64,000 nucleotides of DNA from contig NZ_FCOU01000003.1 of NCBI RefSeq assembly GCF_900046475.1, positions 469,713 to 533,712 of the forward strand, written 5' to 3'. The stretch is from Collinsella ihumii. Lineage in GTDB: Bacteria > Actinomycetota > Coriobacteriia > Coriobacteriales > Coriobacteriaceae. Positions within the stretch are counted from its first letter, which is position 1, and every line of letters begins with the position of its first letter. The translations under genes and the position numbers were made by a program. Below the pieces are notes generated by a model, which worked only from the letters and a program-made list of their open reading frames with translations, had not been told where the DNA came from and searched no databases. Positions 53,458-64,000 of the stretch are shown here, piece by piece.

Positions 53458-54024
53458 CTAGTCGTTTGGATTCACGAGGTCGCGCACGCTGAACGATCCG
53501 TCACGGTAATCGAGCACGGCGATACAGCAGTTGCCCAGGCGACGGCCGTCCGCATGCCAGTCAAATCCCAACTCACGCAGGACGCCCGCCGTCGCCGCAC
53601 CGTGACTGACGGCCAAGACCGACTCATGCTGCGGGCGCTCCATGATAGAGCCGATCGTTTCCATAAGGCGGTCGCGCATCTCCTGCTCGCCCTCACCGCC
53701 GAACGGCACGTAGAAGTCGCCGTAGGGCAACGGCGGATTGGTGTCCTCGGTAAGCCCCTCGAACGTCCCGAAGTTCCACTCCTTCAGGCCTTTCAGGCGG
53801 GCATACGGCATGCCAGGCACCACGAGCTCGAGCGTGTCGCAGGCGCGCTCCGACGTGCTGGAATACGCATGATCAAACGAGATGCCCCGCTCCACGAACC
53901 ACGCACCGGCGCGTTTTGCCTGCTCGACGCCTGCCTCGGTGAGCGGGGAGTCGCACCATCCCTGCTTGCGCTTGAGCACGTTGAACAGCGTCTGGCCGTG
54001 ACGCATAAGATACAGTGTCGCCAT
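53458..54024 (-). CDS. Histidine phosphatase (phosphoglycerate mutase-like) family protein
   Basis: A 188-residue protein with the histidine phosphatase core: LYLMRHGQTLFN (phospho-His9), then SPLTEAGVEQAKRAG, YSSTSERACDTLELVV (Arg/Ser pocket), GLKEWNFGTFEGL, and the late catalytic VLAVSHGAATAGVLREL (second His). ATG 54024 follows GAAGGGAATTGTCG. It could be a broad phosphomonoesterase or a cofactor-dependent mutase; sequence alone cannot tell. It lies 50 bases downstream of luxS on the same strand, and may be co-transcribed with it. Confidence 0.9.
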   Translation of the reverse strand: MATLYLMRHGQTLFNVLKRKQGWCDSPLTEAGVEQAKRAGAWFVERGISFDHAYSSTSERACDTLELVVPGMPYARLKGLKEWNFGTFEGLTEDTNPPLPYGDFYVPFGGEGEQEMRDRLMETIGSIMERPQHESVLAVSHGAATAGVLRELGFDWHADGRRLGNCCIAVLDYRDGSFSVRDLVNPND

Positions 54025-54074
54025 CGACAATTCCCTTCGGTATCGCGACAATTCCTCTGCCCTGCTGTCGCGCC

Positions 54075-54557
54075 TCACTGATAATGCAGCCGCGTCTCGT
54101 CCGCGTTCGCGAGGTCGCGCGTGAGGTAACGCTCGGCGAGCCAGCGCGCCATGGGCAGATTCTGGTCCAGGTAGTTGCCGCACTCCTCGGGGCGGGCGCC
54201 GGGAATCCCGCCCGTAAAGTCGCGAACGAACGCGAACAGCTCGCGCACGAGCGGCAGAATCTCCTCGGAGCTCACCTCGCCGAACACCACGAGGTAAAAG
54301 CCCGTTCGGCACCCCATGGGACCGAAGTACACCACGCGCGGCGCCCATTCCGGATGGTTGCGCAGAAACGTGGCGCCGAGGTGCTCGATCGTATGGCATT
54401 CCGCGGTGTTCATGACCGGTTCGCGGTTGGGCTCGGTCAAGCGCAGGTCGAACGTGGTCACCGCGCCTCCCGTCTGCGGGTCCCGGTCGACGCGCGACAC
54501 GTACACACCCGGCTTCAGCACCAGATGGTTGACGGTGAAGCTGGCAATCTTGTCCAT
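54075..54557 (-). CDS. luxS: S-ribosylhomocysteine lyase
   Basis: A 160-residue metalloenzyme that cleaves S-ribosylhomocysteine to homocysteine and DPD, the autoinducer-2 precursor. The metal ligands are His55 and His59 in TAECHTIEHLGA, with a Cys in EECGNYLDQN toward the C-terminus. Cys83 in GPMGCRTGFYLV is the catalytic base. ATG 54557 after GGGAGGACCC is the start. It feeds homocysteine into the metF/metH methionine cycle encoded in this window. Confidence 0.96.
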   Translation of the reverse strand: MDKIASFTVNHLVLKPGVYVSRVDRDPQTGGAVTTFDLRLTEPNREPVMNTAECHTIEHLGATFLRNHPEWAPRVVYFGPMGCRTGFYLVVFGEVSSEEILPLVRELFAFVRDFTGGIPGARPEECGNYLDQNLPMARWLAERYLTRDLANADETRLHYQ

Positions 54558-54665
54558 GGGTCCTCCCAATCGACGGCGCGATTCTCATGCAGCCCAGCTT
54601 ACCACGGCCGCCGCCGGCGGTGTTATCCTCTTGCATGAACCATCGTCCGCCCGAAAGGTGAACCC

Positions 54666-55742
54666 GTGACGACCCACGATCTTCACGATAGCTTTGGCCG
54701 CAGTATCAGCTACCTGCGCATTTCCGTCACGGACAAGTGCAATTACCGCTGCGTGTACTGCATGCCGGAAAACGGCGTTCCCGCTCGCGACCACGCCGAG
54801 CTGCTCACGGCGGAAGAGATCGCCCGCTTCGTGGAGCTCGTGGCCGGCGAGGGCATCCGGCGCATCCGCCTGACCGGCGGCGAGCCGCTCGTGTCCCACC
54901 GTATCGTGCCGCTCATCCGGTCCATACGCGCCATCCCGACCATCGAGGACATCTCGCTGACGACCAACGGCGCGCTGCTGCCCCGCATGGCGTCCGACCT
55001 GCGCGCGGCCGGTCTCGACCGCGTCAACATCTCGCTCGACACGCTCGATGCCGACCAGTTCGCGCGCATCACGCGCCTGGGTCGTCTCGAACAGGCCTTG
55101 GCGGGCATCGACGCCGCCCTCGCGCACGGGTTCGACCCCGTCAAGGTGAACACCGTCGTGGTGCGCCGCCTTGAGCAGGATGTCTTCGGCCTTGCCCGCC
55201 TTTCCGTCGAACGCCCCGTGCACGTGCGGTTTATCGAGTACATGCCCATCGGCAACGAGGAGACGATTGGCGCCTGCAAAAACGAGCCGCATTGCCCTCC
55301 GGGCGTATCCGGCACGGCACCCGAGCTCCATCCCGAAGCGTGGGACGAAAGCGACATCGTGCCCTCCGACGAGCTGCGCGCGCAGATCTCCGGTGCCGGC
55401 GAGCGCGCCGGGCTGGGCCCGCTTACGCCCGCGGACCAAAACGGCCCGTCGGGCGCAGGCCCCGCGCAATACTGGCACTTTGCGGGCGCCCGGGGCACCG
55501 TGGGCTTCATCTCGGCCATGTCCAACCATTTCTGCTCGCGCTGCAACCGCCTGCGCCTCACCGCCGACGGCAAGCTGCGCCCCTGCCTGTTTTCGGATGA
55601 CGAGTACCCGGTGCGCGACGCGCTGCGCGCCGGTGATGACGAGCAGGTCCTGACAATCTATCGCGACGCCATCGCGCACAAGCCGCAAGAACACAAGACG
55701 ACAGACGGCACGGCACGCTTCATGTCGCAGATCGGAGGCTGA
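54666..55742 (+). CDS. moaA: GTP 3',8-cyclase MoaA (radical SAM)
   Basis: A 358-residue radical SAM enzyme. GTG 54666 follows GAAAGGTGAACCC. The AdoMet cluster motif is [16 protein letters not shown] (CxxxCxxC, residues about 24-38), followed by [11 protein letters not shown] and [11 protein letters not shown]. The C-terminal second cluster Cys set is in [20 protein letters not shown]. The terminal GG is also kept (SQIGG), as MoaA enzymes require. It starts molybdopterin synthesis from GTP and is 2 bases ahead of the MoaC-MobB gene, with which it acts next in the pathway. No molybdenum riboswitch was seen upstream. Confidence 0.95.
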   Translation: MTTHDLHDSFGRSISYLRISVTDKCNYRCVYCMPENGVPARDHAELLTAEEIARFVELVAGEGIRRIRLTGGEPLVSHRIVPLIRSIRAIPTIEDISLTTNGALLPRMASDLRAAGLDRVNISLDTLDADQFARITRLGRLEQALAGIDAALAHGFDPVKVNTVVVRRLEQDVFGLARLSVERPVHVRFIEYMPIGNEETIGACKNEPHCPPGVSGTAPELHPEAWDESDIVPSDELRAQISGAGERAGLGPLTPADQNGPSGAGPAQYWHFAGARGTVGFISAMSNHFCSRCNRLRLTADGKLRPCLFSDDEYPVRDALRAGDDEQVLTIYRDAIAHKPQEHKTTDGTARFMSQIGG

Positions 55743-55744
55743 CC

Positions 55745-57142
55745 ATGACCAAAAGATCGACGAAAAAGCCCATGATCAAGCGGGCGACCGGCGAGAAATA
55801 CCCCACTGCCGTCGTGGAGACAGACGGACCCGGCCAGCAAGGCGCACCGGACGCCCCGACGGCAGACGGGCACCAGGATGCCGGCAACACCGACGCTGCG
55901 GCCTCCCCGGCGCGCGACGCGTATCGCGATACGCTCACCCATGTTGACGAGAAGGGCGACGTGCGCATGGTCGACGTGTCCGACAAGGCGGTCACGCAGC
56001 GCCTCGCCGTCGCCGAAGGGTCCATCCTCATGCACCCGGAGACGCAGGCCATGGTCCTCGAGGACCGTGCGAAGAAGGGCGACGTGCTCGCCTGCGCGCG
56101 CGTGGCCGGCATCATGGCCTCCAAGCGCACGAGCGACCTCATCCCCATGTGCCATCCGCTCATGATCACCAAAAGCAAGGTGGATATCGAGCCCATTCCC
56201 GCTCAGGGCGACGGCGCGCGAGCCGACGGGCGCGTCGGCTTCCGCGTGACCTCCACACTGGGCGTCACCGGTGTCACGGGCATCGAGATGGAGGCGCTGA
56301 CCGCGACCTCGGTCGCCTGCCTGACGATCTACGACATGTGCAAGGCAGTCGACCGCGGCATGGAGATCGTCGACGTACGCCTGCTGCATAAGGAAGGCGG
56401 CAGGTCGGGCGTCTGGGAGCGCGCCGAGCAGGCCGACGCGCCCGCCGTGGCACCCGCGACGGATACGGCACCCGCGACGGACGCGGCGCCCACTGTGGAC
56501 GCGGCGCCCTACAGCGCCGAGACGGCCGATCCCGTGGAGCCGGAACCCGCCTCCCCCCTGCCGGGCGGCCCCGGCGCAAAAGCCGCGGCTCCTGCCATCG
56601 CGTTCATCGGATACCAGAATTCCGGCAAGACCACGCTGGTGGAAAAGATCATCAAGCGGCTCACGCAGCGTGGGCTGCGCGTCGGGTCCATCAAGCACCA
56701 CGGGCACAAGGGATTCGATATCGACCAGCCGGGGAAGGACTCCTGGCGCCACGCGCAGGCGGGCAGCCGCCATGTGGGCCTGGTCGCGCCCGGCCAATAC
56801 GCCGAATACGCCTACACCGAGAACGAGGTGCCGGTGGGCGACCTGCTCACCCACTATACCGACGTGGACATCGTGATCGTCGAGGGATACAAGACGGCCG
56901 GCCTCCCCAATATCGTGGTGACGCGCTCGGGCGTCGACCGGCTGCGGGGCGACACGTCCTATGACCTCATCGACGAGAACACGCTGGCCATCGCCTGCAA
57001 CGATGTCGTGGAGCGCAACTTCCGCGCACGGGCGGCGCGCGAGGCGGAGCAGGCCGATGCGGCTCGCGAGCTGCCGCCGTTCATCAGCATCAACGATGCG
57101 GCCGCGCTGGTGAACTTCATCCTCAGGTGGCTCGGCAGGTAG
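55745..57142 (+). CDS. moaC: Fusion of MoaC cyclic pyranopterin monophosphate synthase and MobB
   Basis: A 465-residue two-domain protein. Residues about 60-215 are Moa[24 protein letters not shown] (given as [14 protein letters not shown]), [14 protein letters not shown] (catalytic region) and [26 protein letters not shown] (given as [15 protein letters not shown]). An Ala/Pro/Asp-rich linker follows (about 220-285). Residues about 285-465 are MobB, with Walker [38 protein letters not shown] ([14 protein letters not shown]) and [14 protein letters not shown]. MoaC makes cPMP; MobB binds GTP and delivers guanylyl for MGD cofactor. It follows moaA in an operon. The N-terminal 50 residues are low-complexity. 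Confidence 0.92.
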   Translation: MTKRSTKKPMIKRATGEKYPTAVVETDGPGQQGAPDAPTADGHQDAGNTDAAASPARDAYRDTLTHVDEKGDVRMVDVSDKAVTQRLAVAEGSILMHPETQAMVLEDRAKKGDVLACARVAGIMASKRTSDLIPMCHPLMITKSKVDIEPIPAQGDGARADGRVGFRVTSTLGVTGVTGIEMEALTATSVACLTIYDMCKAVDRGMEIVDVRLLHKEGGRSGVWERAEQADAPAVAPATDTAPATDAAPTVDAAPYSAETADPVEPEPASPLPGGPGAKAAAPAIAFIGYQNSGKTTLVEKIIKRLTQRGLRVGSIKHHGHKGFDIDQPGKDSWRHAQAGSRHVGLVAPGQYAEYAYTENEVPVGDLLTHYTDVDIVIVEGYKTAGLPNIVVTRSGVDRLRGDTSYDLIDENTLAIACNDVVERNFRARAAREAEQADAARELPPFISINDAAALVNFILRWLGR

Positions 57143-57148
57143 CTTCTT

Positions 57149-57246
57149 GGCAGGATGGGTTGATTGGGGACGGGTTCGTTCCAACCCATAGGCGGTGCAG
57201 CGCGCCGTCAATGGGTTGGAACGAACCCGTCCCCAATCAACCCATC
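57149..57246. repeat. Palindromic repeat, family B, between convergent genes
   Basis: GATGGGTTGATTGGGGACGG then GTTCGTTCCAACCCAT faces its full complement, with GGCGGTGCAGCGCGCCGTCA loop, between the moaC-mobB and pflA stops. It probably also acts as a bidirectional stop. Confidence 0.85.
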
Positions 57247-57256
57247 CAAAGCGCCG

Positions 57257-58024
57257 TTATCGGTGGCGCGCTTCGCGCATGCCGCGCAGCACCGCTTCGC
57301 GCAGCTCGGGCACGCGCGCCTTGTCCATGGGCTCCACGCCGGCGAGCGGGTAGGCGATGCCCAGCTGCTCGTACTTGGCCACGCCCATGGTGTGATAGGG
57401 CAGCATCTCGAGCCCGACGACGTTGCGCCACGGGGCAATCAGGCGTCCGAGCGCCTCGCACTCCTCGACCGTGTCGGTATATCCGGGCACCACGACATGG
57501 CGGATGACGGTCTTGATCTTGCGACGCGCCAGCTCGTCGCCGAACGCCAGGATGCGGCCGGGATCCCGCCCGGTGAGGGCACGGTGGCCGGCAGGGTCGG
57601 CATGCTTGATGTCGAGCAGCACCAGGTCGGACTCATCGAGCGCGCGGGCCGTGAGCTCGGGGCGGTCGGGATCGAATGCGTAGCCGCAGGTATCGAGGCA
57701 GGTGTGCACGCGTCCGGCGGGACGGGCGTGCATGGCGCCGAACAGGTCGGCCAAGAACTCGGGCTGCAGCAGCGGCTCGCCGCCCGAGACGGTGATGCCG
57801 CCGTTGCGGTAGAACGCGCGGTTGCTCTCGAACTCGTCAACGATCTGCTCGACCGACATGAGCGTCCCGGCACCGGCGCCCGTCTTCCACGTATCCGGGT
57901 TGTGACAGAACAGGCAGCGCATGGGGCACCCCTGCGTGAACACCACGAAGCGGATCCCCGGACCGTCGACGGTCCCCATAGTCTCAATCGAATGAATGCG
58001 TCCTAAGGTATAGCTTGATTCCAT
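57257..58024 (-). CDS. pflA: Pyruvate formate-lyase activating enzyme
   Basis: A 255-residue radical SAM activase. The cluster motif is TQGCPMRCLFCHNPDTW (Cys33, 37, 40 in CxxxCxxC). It is followed by YRNGGITVSGGEPLLQPEF, CLDTCGYA (typical for PFL activases), VLLDIKHADPAGHRALTG and KTVIRHVVVPGYTD. It draws an H atom from a Gly of PFL, here in the separate small subunit, to make the glycyl radical. It is divergently separated from the PFL genes by the Gfo/Idh gene, but all are on the minus strand, so PFL, radical subunit and activase lie within 4.4 kb. The 58024 start is used. Confidence 0.95.
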   Translation of the reverse strand: MESSYTLGRIHSIETMGTVDGPGIRFVVFTQGCPMRCLFCHNPDTWKTGAGAGTLMSVEQIVDEFESNRAFYRNGGITVSGGEPLLQPEFLADLFGAMHARPAGRVHTCLDTCGYAFDPDRPELTARALDESDLVLLDIKHADPAGHRALTGRDPGRILAFGDELARRKIKTVIRHVVVPGYTDTVEECEALGRLIAPWRNVVGLEMLPYHTMGVAKYEQLGIAYPLAGVEPMDKARVPELREAVLRGMREARHR

Positions 58025-58057
58025 AATCCACCTACCAATGAGATGGGCCCGCCGTCA

Positions 58058-59107
58058 TCAATCCGCGGGGAACACGATACCCGCCTGGCGGCGCGCCTCA
58101 TCCATGATGGCCAGCGAGGCAAGCGTGATGTCGCGATACCGCGCGGCATCCATCTCCCCTGCCACGCAGGCGCAGAAGTCGTCGAGCTCATAGCACATGT
58201 TGTTGTCGCACGCGGCAAGAGCGAGGTCTTCGGTCTCGTCGCCCGTGCTCTGGGCCTCGGCCGTCCAGGCTCCCCGCACGGCTTGACCGCGCAGGCGCAC
58301 CGATGCGCGGGAGGGCACCGAGACGCCGCTGTAGGTGACGGTTCCCAGCTCGCCTTCGATCTGGCACGGCAGCAGGTCCTGGGAGATCTTGGAGTACGAC
58401 AGCTCCACGACCTTGTCGGGATAGCGCGCGAGGATGGTTCCCGCGCCATCGATGACCCCTCCGGTCGCCTCGTTCTCCTCATCGGCGATGAGCACCGGCG
58501 TGCAGCTGATGTCCTCCGGCGCGCCGAACAGGTGCACCATGGCGGCAACGCAGTACACGCCGATGTCCATCAGCGATCCGCTCGCCATGCGCGCGTCGAA
58601 GATGTTCGTCTGCCTGCCGCCGAGAACCTCATCGTAGCGGGAGGAGTATTTGCCAAAGCGCAGGCTGGCGCGGCGGACCCGGCCGATACGCTCCACGGCG
58701 GCGCGCAGCGTCTCGTAGGCGGGGTCGTGCACCGAGCGCATCGCCTCCAACGCGACCACACCGTGCGCCGCGGCCTCGTCGAACACGAGGCGCGCCAGAC
58801 GCTCGTTCGGCGCCAAGGGCTTCTCCACCAGCACGTGCTTGCCGGCACGAATGCACGCGAGCGCCTGATCGACATGGAGGGCGTTCGGGCTTGCGATGTA
58901 CACCGCGTCGACCGCGGCGTCGCGGCACACCTCTTCGATCGAGGTGTACGGGGTCGTGCCACCCAGGCGCTCGGTGGTGGAGGCGGCACGAGCGGCGTCG
59001 CGCGACATGCTGCCGCGGTATCGGGCGCGGGAGCACTGATGGATCATGTCCACCATGCTGTCGGCAATCGTACTGGTCCCCACAACCGCAAACGCGAGCT
59101 CGTTCAT
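58058..59107 (-). CDS. Gfo/Idh/MocA family NAD(P)-dependent oxidoreductase
   Basis: A 349-residue protein beginning at ATG 59107 after GGAAGCGCC. The N-terminal Rossmann region has AVVGTSTIADSMVDMIH in place of the usual GxGxxG, a mild variant. The family's EKPxA motif appears as VLVEKPLAPNERL with the catalytic Lys, and the C-terminal substrate domain has the GSLMDIGVYCVAAMVH pattern with its His/Asp pair. The substrate, usually a sugar or cyclitol derivative, is unknown. It lies between pflA and the PFL genes, in the same orientation but with its own ribosome site and a spacing of about 170 bases. Confidence 0.88.
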   Translation of the reverse strand: MNELAFAVVGTSTIADSMVDMIHQCSRARYRGSMSRDAARAASTTERLGGTTPYTSIEEVCRDAAVDAVYIASPNALHVDQALACIRAGKHVLVEKPLAPNERLARLVFDEAAAHGVVALEAMRSVHDPAYETLRAAVERIGRVRRASLRFGKYSSRYDEVLGGRQTNIFDARMASGSLMDIGVYCVAAMVHLFGAPEDISCTPVLIADEENEATGGVIDGAGTILARYPDKVVELSYSKISQDLLPCQIEGELGTVTYSGVSVPSRASVRLRGQAVRGAWTAEAQSTGDETEDLALAACDNNMCYELDDFCACVAGEMDAARYRDITLASLAIMDEARRQAGIVFPAD

Positions 59108-59280
59108 GGCGCTTCCTTTCTGCCAAGCCTCAACGCACCGTATCTATCATACCGAGCATACAGCCGATATCGCGCACGTCGAGCCGCAGATTCCGCATAT
59201 CGAAGCTCGCTGCCGCACGGCTCAAAAGCCGGACCGGGGGCACCGCCTGGCACGGTGCCCCCGACATGGCGGACGGCGCG

Positions 59281-59532
59281 CTACATGCTCTCGTGGAACG
59301 TGCGCGCGATGACCTCATCCTGCTGCTCGCGCGTCAGGTTGTGGAAGTTCACCGCATAGCCCGACACGCGCACGGTGAGCTGCGGATACTTCTCGGGATG
59401 CGCCTGCGCGTCGAGCAGGGTGTCACGATTGAACACGTTGACGTTCAGATGATGGCCGCCCTTCTCGGCATACGCGTCGATCATGTTCACCAGATTGTCG
59501 GCCTGAGCCTGAGCCACATCGGAAACCTTCAT
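59281..59532 (-). CDS. Stand-alone glycyl-radical subunit of pyruvate formate-lyase
   Basis: An 83-residue protein equal to the C-terminal glycyl-radical domain of PFL. It contains [19 protein letters not shown] (residues about 25-43), [15 protein letters not shown] with radical Gly58, and the end [10 protein letters not shown]. It is encoded immediately after the shortened PFL gene, 33 bases beyond its stop, with its own strong ribosome site AGGAGGTATTTCAC before ATG 59532. This is not a frameshift: each half has proper start and stop signals. It should associate with the PFL core to form an active enzyme. YfiD/GrcA-like spare subunits have the same fold but usually accompany a complete PFL; here the core has lost the domain. 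Confidence 0.92.
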   Translation of the reverse strand: MKVSDVAQAQADNLVNMIDAYAEKGGHHLNVNVFNRDTLLDAQAHPEKYPQLTVRVSGYAVNFHNLTREQQDEVIARTFHESM

Positions 59533-59565
59533 GTGAAATACCTCCTAATAATGATCAGGGTTTCC

Positions 59566-61647
<2,082 letters not shown>

Positions 61648-62140
61648 TGGTTCAACCACGCTCCTCGCGGTCGTGCGCGCGATTGCGGCGCGCGCATATG
61701 AATGTAACGCCGGTGAGCAGCCAAAATGTCTGTTCGGGCGCATCTCATTGCAAGCTTGTACCCCCTGGCGAATATGTTATTCACCTAGTGCCATTTTTTC
61801 ACTCACCGGATGTTAGACGAAGATAACATATGCCAGTCAAGATAGATATGTTAGAAAGTGTTTACTTTCTGCTCACACAAGAAACACGCGGAGAGGGCAT
61901 GCGCGGCGCCGCTGCGGGGGATGCTCCCGCCCACCAAAACGGAAAAGGGACTTTTGGGTACAAGTTCTCCGACTTGCTGAGTAGCACCCCGAATGCAGCA
62001 TATAGTCGTTATAGGACTTCATATCTTATATGTTCATTATGGAGGATACTCGAAGGGTCGCGATGTATGTACCCATAAGTCCCCTTTTCAGAATGGCGAT
62101 GTATTTTTATGCTGTGTATACGCTGCCTAATATTAATATC
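61648..62140. other. Intergenic region upstream of the PFL core gene, AT-rich, with a palindromic element
   Basis: About 490 bases without a gene, clearly AT-richer than the rest of the window, especially from 61745 on, so it likely holds the PFL promoter on the minus strand. I could not name a regulator site. The inverted element at 61943-62089 is described separately. Confidence 0.5.
61943..62089. repeat. 147-bp inverted-repeat element
   Basis: AAAAGGGACTTTTGGGTAC (61943-61961) matches in inverse the sequence at 62069-62089, with one mismatch and one extra G. The enclosed AT-rich 107 bases include shorter mirrored stretches around TATAGTCGTTATA and no gene. Confidence 0.65.
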
Positions 62141-62175
62141 GGGGTGAAATGCCGGGATTTCCGGCATTTCACCCC
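62141..62175 (-). terminator. Stem-loop after the DhaM-like gene
   Basis: GGGGTGAAATGCCGG with a four-base loop and a perfect 15-bp complement lies about 43 bases past the gene stop on the minus strand. Only a weak T-rich sequence follows, so it is a probable terminator. Confidence 0.6.
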
Positions 62176-62217
62176 GCAGAAGCCCCAGCATCCATGCGCA
62201 CGCCAGGCGCACCGCAC

Positions 62218-62601
62218 TCAGAACTTGCGCAGATTGGAGAGGGACTTCAGCGACTCGACGATCACGTCGCGCTCGATGCCGGACTGTGCCTGAACGGTCG
62301 CCTCGACGGCCCCCTCCACAAACGGGCAGTCGACCATGCGGACACCCTCGTCGTTCATATCGGCCAGGACCATCTTGACCACCATGGCGGCAGCGCCCAT
62401 ATCGACGAGCACGATCGCCCCATCCGGCCCGTTCACCTCGTCGATCGCCTGGAACACCGACACGTAGCTCGTGCCGAACGAACCGTCGGACATGCCCCCC
62501 GCCACCGCAACGGCAGCTTGGGGCGCGATCATCTTGGTATAGTCCCGCAGAGCCTCGACCAGCGCTCTTGAGTGCGAGACCAGCACAACTCCTACCATCA
62601 T
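62218..62601 (-). CDS. DhaM-like PTS EIIA (mannose-type phosphocarrier)
   Basis: A 127-residue protein with a phospho-accepting His10 in VVLVSHSRALVEAL, followed by a Gly-rich GGMSDGSFGTSYVSV segment and DGAIVLVDMGAAAMVVKM, which are the marks of the DhaM IIA domain. Such proteins carry PEP-derived phosphate to the dihydroxyacetone kinase (DhaK/DhaL); those two genes are not in the window. The related mannose IIA family is the main alternative. Two ATG codons (62601 and 62598) are adjacent; GCAGGGGGA precedes them. The upstream region holds no clear regulator. Confidence 0.82.
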   Translation of the reverse strand: MMVGVVLVSHSRALVEALRDYTKMIAPQAAVAVAGGMSDGSFGTSYVSVFQAIDEVNGPDGAIVLVDMGAAAMVVKMVLADMNDEGVRMVDCPFVEGAVEATVQAQSGIERDVIVESLKSLSNLRKF

Positions 62602-62875
62602 TCCCCCTGCTGATTCAATCTTATGTAGCCATAGTACCCAAATTATTCCCCCAAACGTATCAAGGGCAGGAGGAACGGTCCGTTTTGCCGGGCCAGCCCG
62701 CACCGGCCGTTCGCCGAATCGGCAGACGGTACTTGACTGGATACTAATGTGATATCACAATGCAATCAACGAGACCGATCGAGGCGCTCGTCGGGGTCTG
62801 CCCTTCCCCGAGGCAATCCAGGGCAGCATCCGGGCTGTCACGCAAACGCGGATGCACGGTTCGAAAGGAACTACC

Positions 62876-63895
62876 ATGAGCGTGGAAAAGCAGATGCAGG
62901 CCAAGTCCGGCTGGAGCATGCTTGTCATCACCATCGTCTTGTTCGCTCTGATCGTCGCGCTGTACGTCTTGTCGATCAGCGATATGGCCGCCTGCGACAG
63001 CGCAGGGGTGCCGGTGTCGCCCCTCTCCATCGCAGGACTCGTTCTCGCCATCGTGCTTTCCGTGGTGATCTGGATCTTCCCCGTCGCGGGCTTCTTCACC
63101 CTGCAGCCCGGGCAGGCGCGCGTCTGCATCCTGTTCGGCGACTACAAGGGCACCGTGCGCAGCGAGGGCTTCCATTGGGCGAACCCCTTCTACAGCCGTT
63201 CCATGGGAGGATCCGATAGCGGCCTCCGCGTCGAGCTCGACGCCGAGGGCGGTCTGAAAAACGCCAAGGCGAACGTGGGCGCAAAGGCGATCTCGACCAA
63301 GGTGAGCGTGCGCGCACGCACCTTGAACGGCGAGATCTTGAAGGTCAACGACAAGATGGGCAACCCCATCGAGATCGCCAACGTCGTGGTGTGGCACGTC
63401 GAGGACACCGCCAAAGCCCTGTTCGATGTTGACAACTACGAGCAGTTCGTGGCCACGCAGGCCGAGACCGCGCTGCGCCATGTGGCGAGCGTGTACGCCT
63501 ACGACCATCTGGAGGACAACTCCGACGACACGAACGCCATCACGCTGCGCAGCAATATCGAAGAGGTCTCGGAGGCGCTCAAGCGCGAGCTCACGCAGCG
63601 GCTCTCCCCTGCCGGTGTGAGCGTGGACGACGCGCGCCTGACGCACCTCGCCTACGCACCCGAGATCGCCCAGGCGATGCTGCGCCGCCAGCAGGCCGAA
63701 GCCGTCATCGCCGCCCGCAAGAAGATTGTCGAGGGCGCGGTGTCCATGGTCGACATGGCCGTAAAGGAGCTTGCCGACGGCGGCACCATCGAGCTCGACG
63801 AGGAGCGCAAGGCCCAGATGGCCTCGAACCTCATGGTCGTGCTCTGCGGCGAGTCCGAAGCGCACCCGGTTCTCAACACGAGCTCGATCTACTAA
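62876..63895 (+). CDS. SPFH (band 7/flotillin-like) membrane protein
   Basis: A 339-residue protein from ATG 62876 after AAAGGAACTACC. Two membrane helices lie at about residues 12-33 and 48-72 (LVITIVLFALIVALYVLSI and IAGLVLAIVLSVVIWIFPV). The SPFH core then runs to about residue 250: FTLQPGQARVCILFGDYKGT, GNPIEIANVVVWHVEDT, and ETALRHVASVYAYDHL. The helical tail has RRQQAEAVIAARKKIVEGAVSM. It should form membrane-bound scaffold oligomers, with no known enzymatic part. A small gene starting at 63976, probably its usual Arc-like companion, follows. Confidence 0.9.
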   Translation: MSVEKQMQAKSGWSMLVITIVLFALIVALYVLSISDMAACDSAGVPVSPLSIAGLVLAIVLSVVIWIFPVAGFFTLQPGQARVCILFGDYKGTVRSEGFHWANPFYSRSMGGSDSGLRVELDAEGGLKNAKANVGAKAISTKVSVRARTLNGEILKVNDKMGNPIEIANVVVWHVEDTAKALFDVDNYEQFVATQAETALRHVASVYAYDHLEDNSDDTNAITLRSNIEEVSEALKRELTQRLSPAGVSVDDARLTHLAYAPEIAQAMLRRQQAEAVIAARKKIVEGAVSMVDMAVKELADGGTIELDEERKAQMASNLMVVLCGESEAHPVLNTSSIY

Positions 63896-63912
63896 TCCAG
63901 TTTGACACGCGT

Positions 63913-63945
63913 CGGGACGGGACCGAATCGATCGGCCCCGTCCCG
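63913..63945 (+). terminator. Stem-loop after the SPFH gene
   Basis: CGGGACGGGACCG pairs with CGGCCCCGTCCCG (one bulged pair), 18 bases after the stop. No T run follows and the next gene begins 31 bases later, so it may be attenuating or simply stabilise the messenger. Confidence 0.4.
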
Positions 63946-63975
63946 CAACCACCCACCACCGAGCAGGTGACCACC

Positions 63976-64000
63976 ATGGCACGCAAGCAATACCCGCTCC
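63976..64000 (+). CDS. Start of a small gene following the SPFH gene (partial, runs off right edge)
   Basis: ATG 63976 follows GAGCAGGTGACCACC, and the first codons read MARKQYPL. In many genomes an SPFH gene of this type is followed by a small Arc-type DNA-binding protein starting with a similar Met-Ala-Arg/Lys-Lys-X-Phe/Tyr-Pro-Leu pattern, so that is a reasonable guess from context and seven residues only. Confidence 0.5.

Noticed and set aside
54570-54665. Molybdenum cofactor riboswitch before moaA
   Set aside because: The gap to luxS is under 110 bases and shows none of the expected conserved stems.
59533-59565. Frameshift or sequencing error as the cause of the split PFL
   Set aside because: The upstream frame ends with its own tail and stop, and the downstream frame has a correctly spaced AGGAGG site and ATG; restoring one frame would need loss of about 60 bases of non-PFL sequence. 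It remains worth confirming by reads.

Overview
The window is a high-GC, gene-dense chromosome segment of an anaerobic, fermenting, host-associated actinobacterium. The best match I can infer is a Coriobacteriia member close to Collinsella. The evidence is the high GC with extreme GC3 bias, many PTS parts, glucosamine-6-phosphate deaminase, pyruvate formate-lyase with its activase, type III glutamine synthetase, ECF-type vitamin uptake and the shape of the tmRNA. Genus is inference, not proven by the sequence.

Layout. 1-2.5 kb: an FMN riboswitch, a RibU-type riboflavin S component and a double-ATPase ECF energizing protein running off the left edge. 2.6-9.4 kb: iron alcohol dehydrogenase, a NusG-II protein, two adjacent proteins of unknown function, an FKBP isomerase overlapping a reduced IorA-like Fe-S protein, and BioY. 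9.4-22.4 kb: tRNA-Glu with a partly duplicated 3' end, an AIM24 protein, guanine deaminase plus purine permease, and nitrogen assimilation (glutamine synthetase III divergent from gltB-gltD). 22.4-30.7 kb: a cluster of short repeats, then metF, a MetH reactivation protein, metH, a UPF0210 protein, a methyltransferase and a membrane-anchored unknown. 30.9-38.7 kb: YhbY, a giant SARP-like ATPase regulator, nagB, a PTS IIA, rplM-rpsI, a patatin and tmRNA. 38.9-40.5 kb: an IS110-family element inserted in a dispersed palindrome. 40.8-52.5 kb: gatCAB, HPr, PTS IIA, HAD phosphatase, two GH1 phospho-beta-glucosidases around a broken PTS EIIC. 52.5-64 kb: RpiR regulator, phosphatase, LuxS, MoaA, a MoaC-MobB fusion, PflA, an oxidoreductase, a split pyruvate formate-lyase, a DhaM-like phosphocarrier and an SPFH membrane protein.

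The genes fit a sugar- and glucoside-fermenting anaerobe: PTS phosphocarriers (HPr, two IIA proteins, DhaM-like IIA) and GH1 enzymes feed glycolysis, PFL splits pyruvate, and the alcohol dehydrogenase recycles NADH. Riboflavin, biotin and purines are taken up, and methionine is made by a B12 enzyme.

Two genes are broken by what look like sequencing-library sequences, not biology. An exact 30-nt piece of an Illumina TruSeq adapter lies in gltD, and an inverted Nextera mosaic-end pair plus a copied 97-bp fragment lies in gatA. Both should be treated as assembly faults. The most interesting biological signals are the split pyruvate formate-lyase, the IS110 element with a candidate bridge RNA sitting in a palindromic repeat, the reduced IorA-like protein, HPr with Asp at position 46, and several families of intergenic palindromes.
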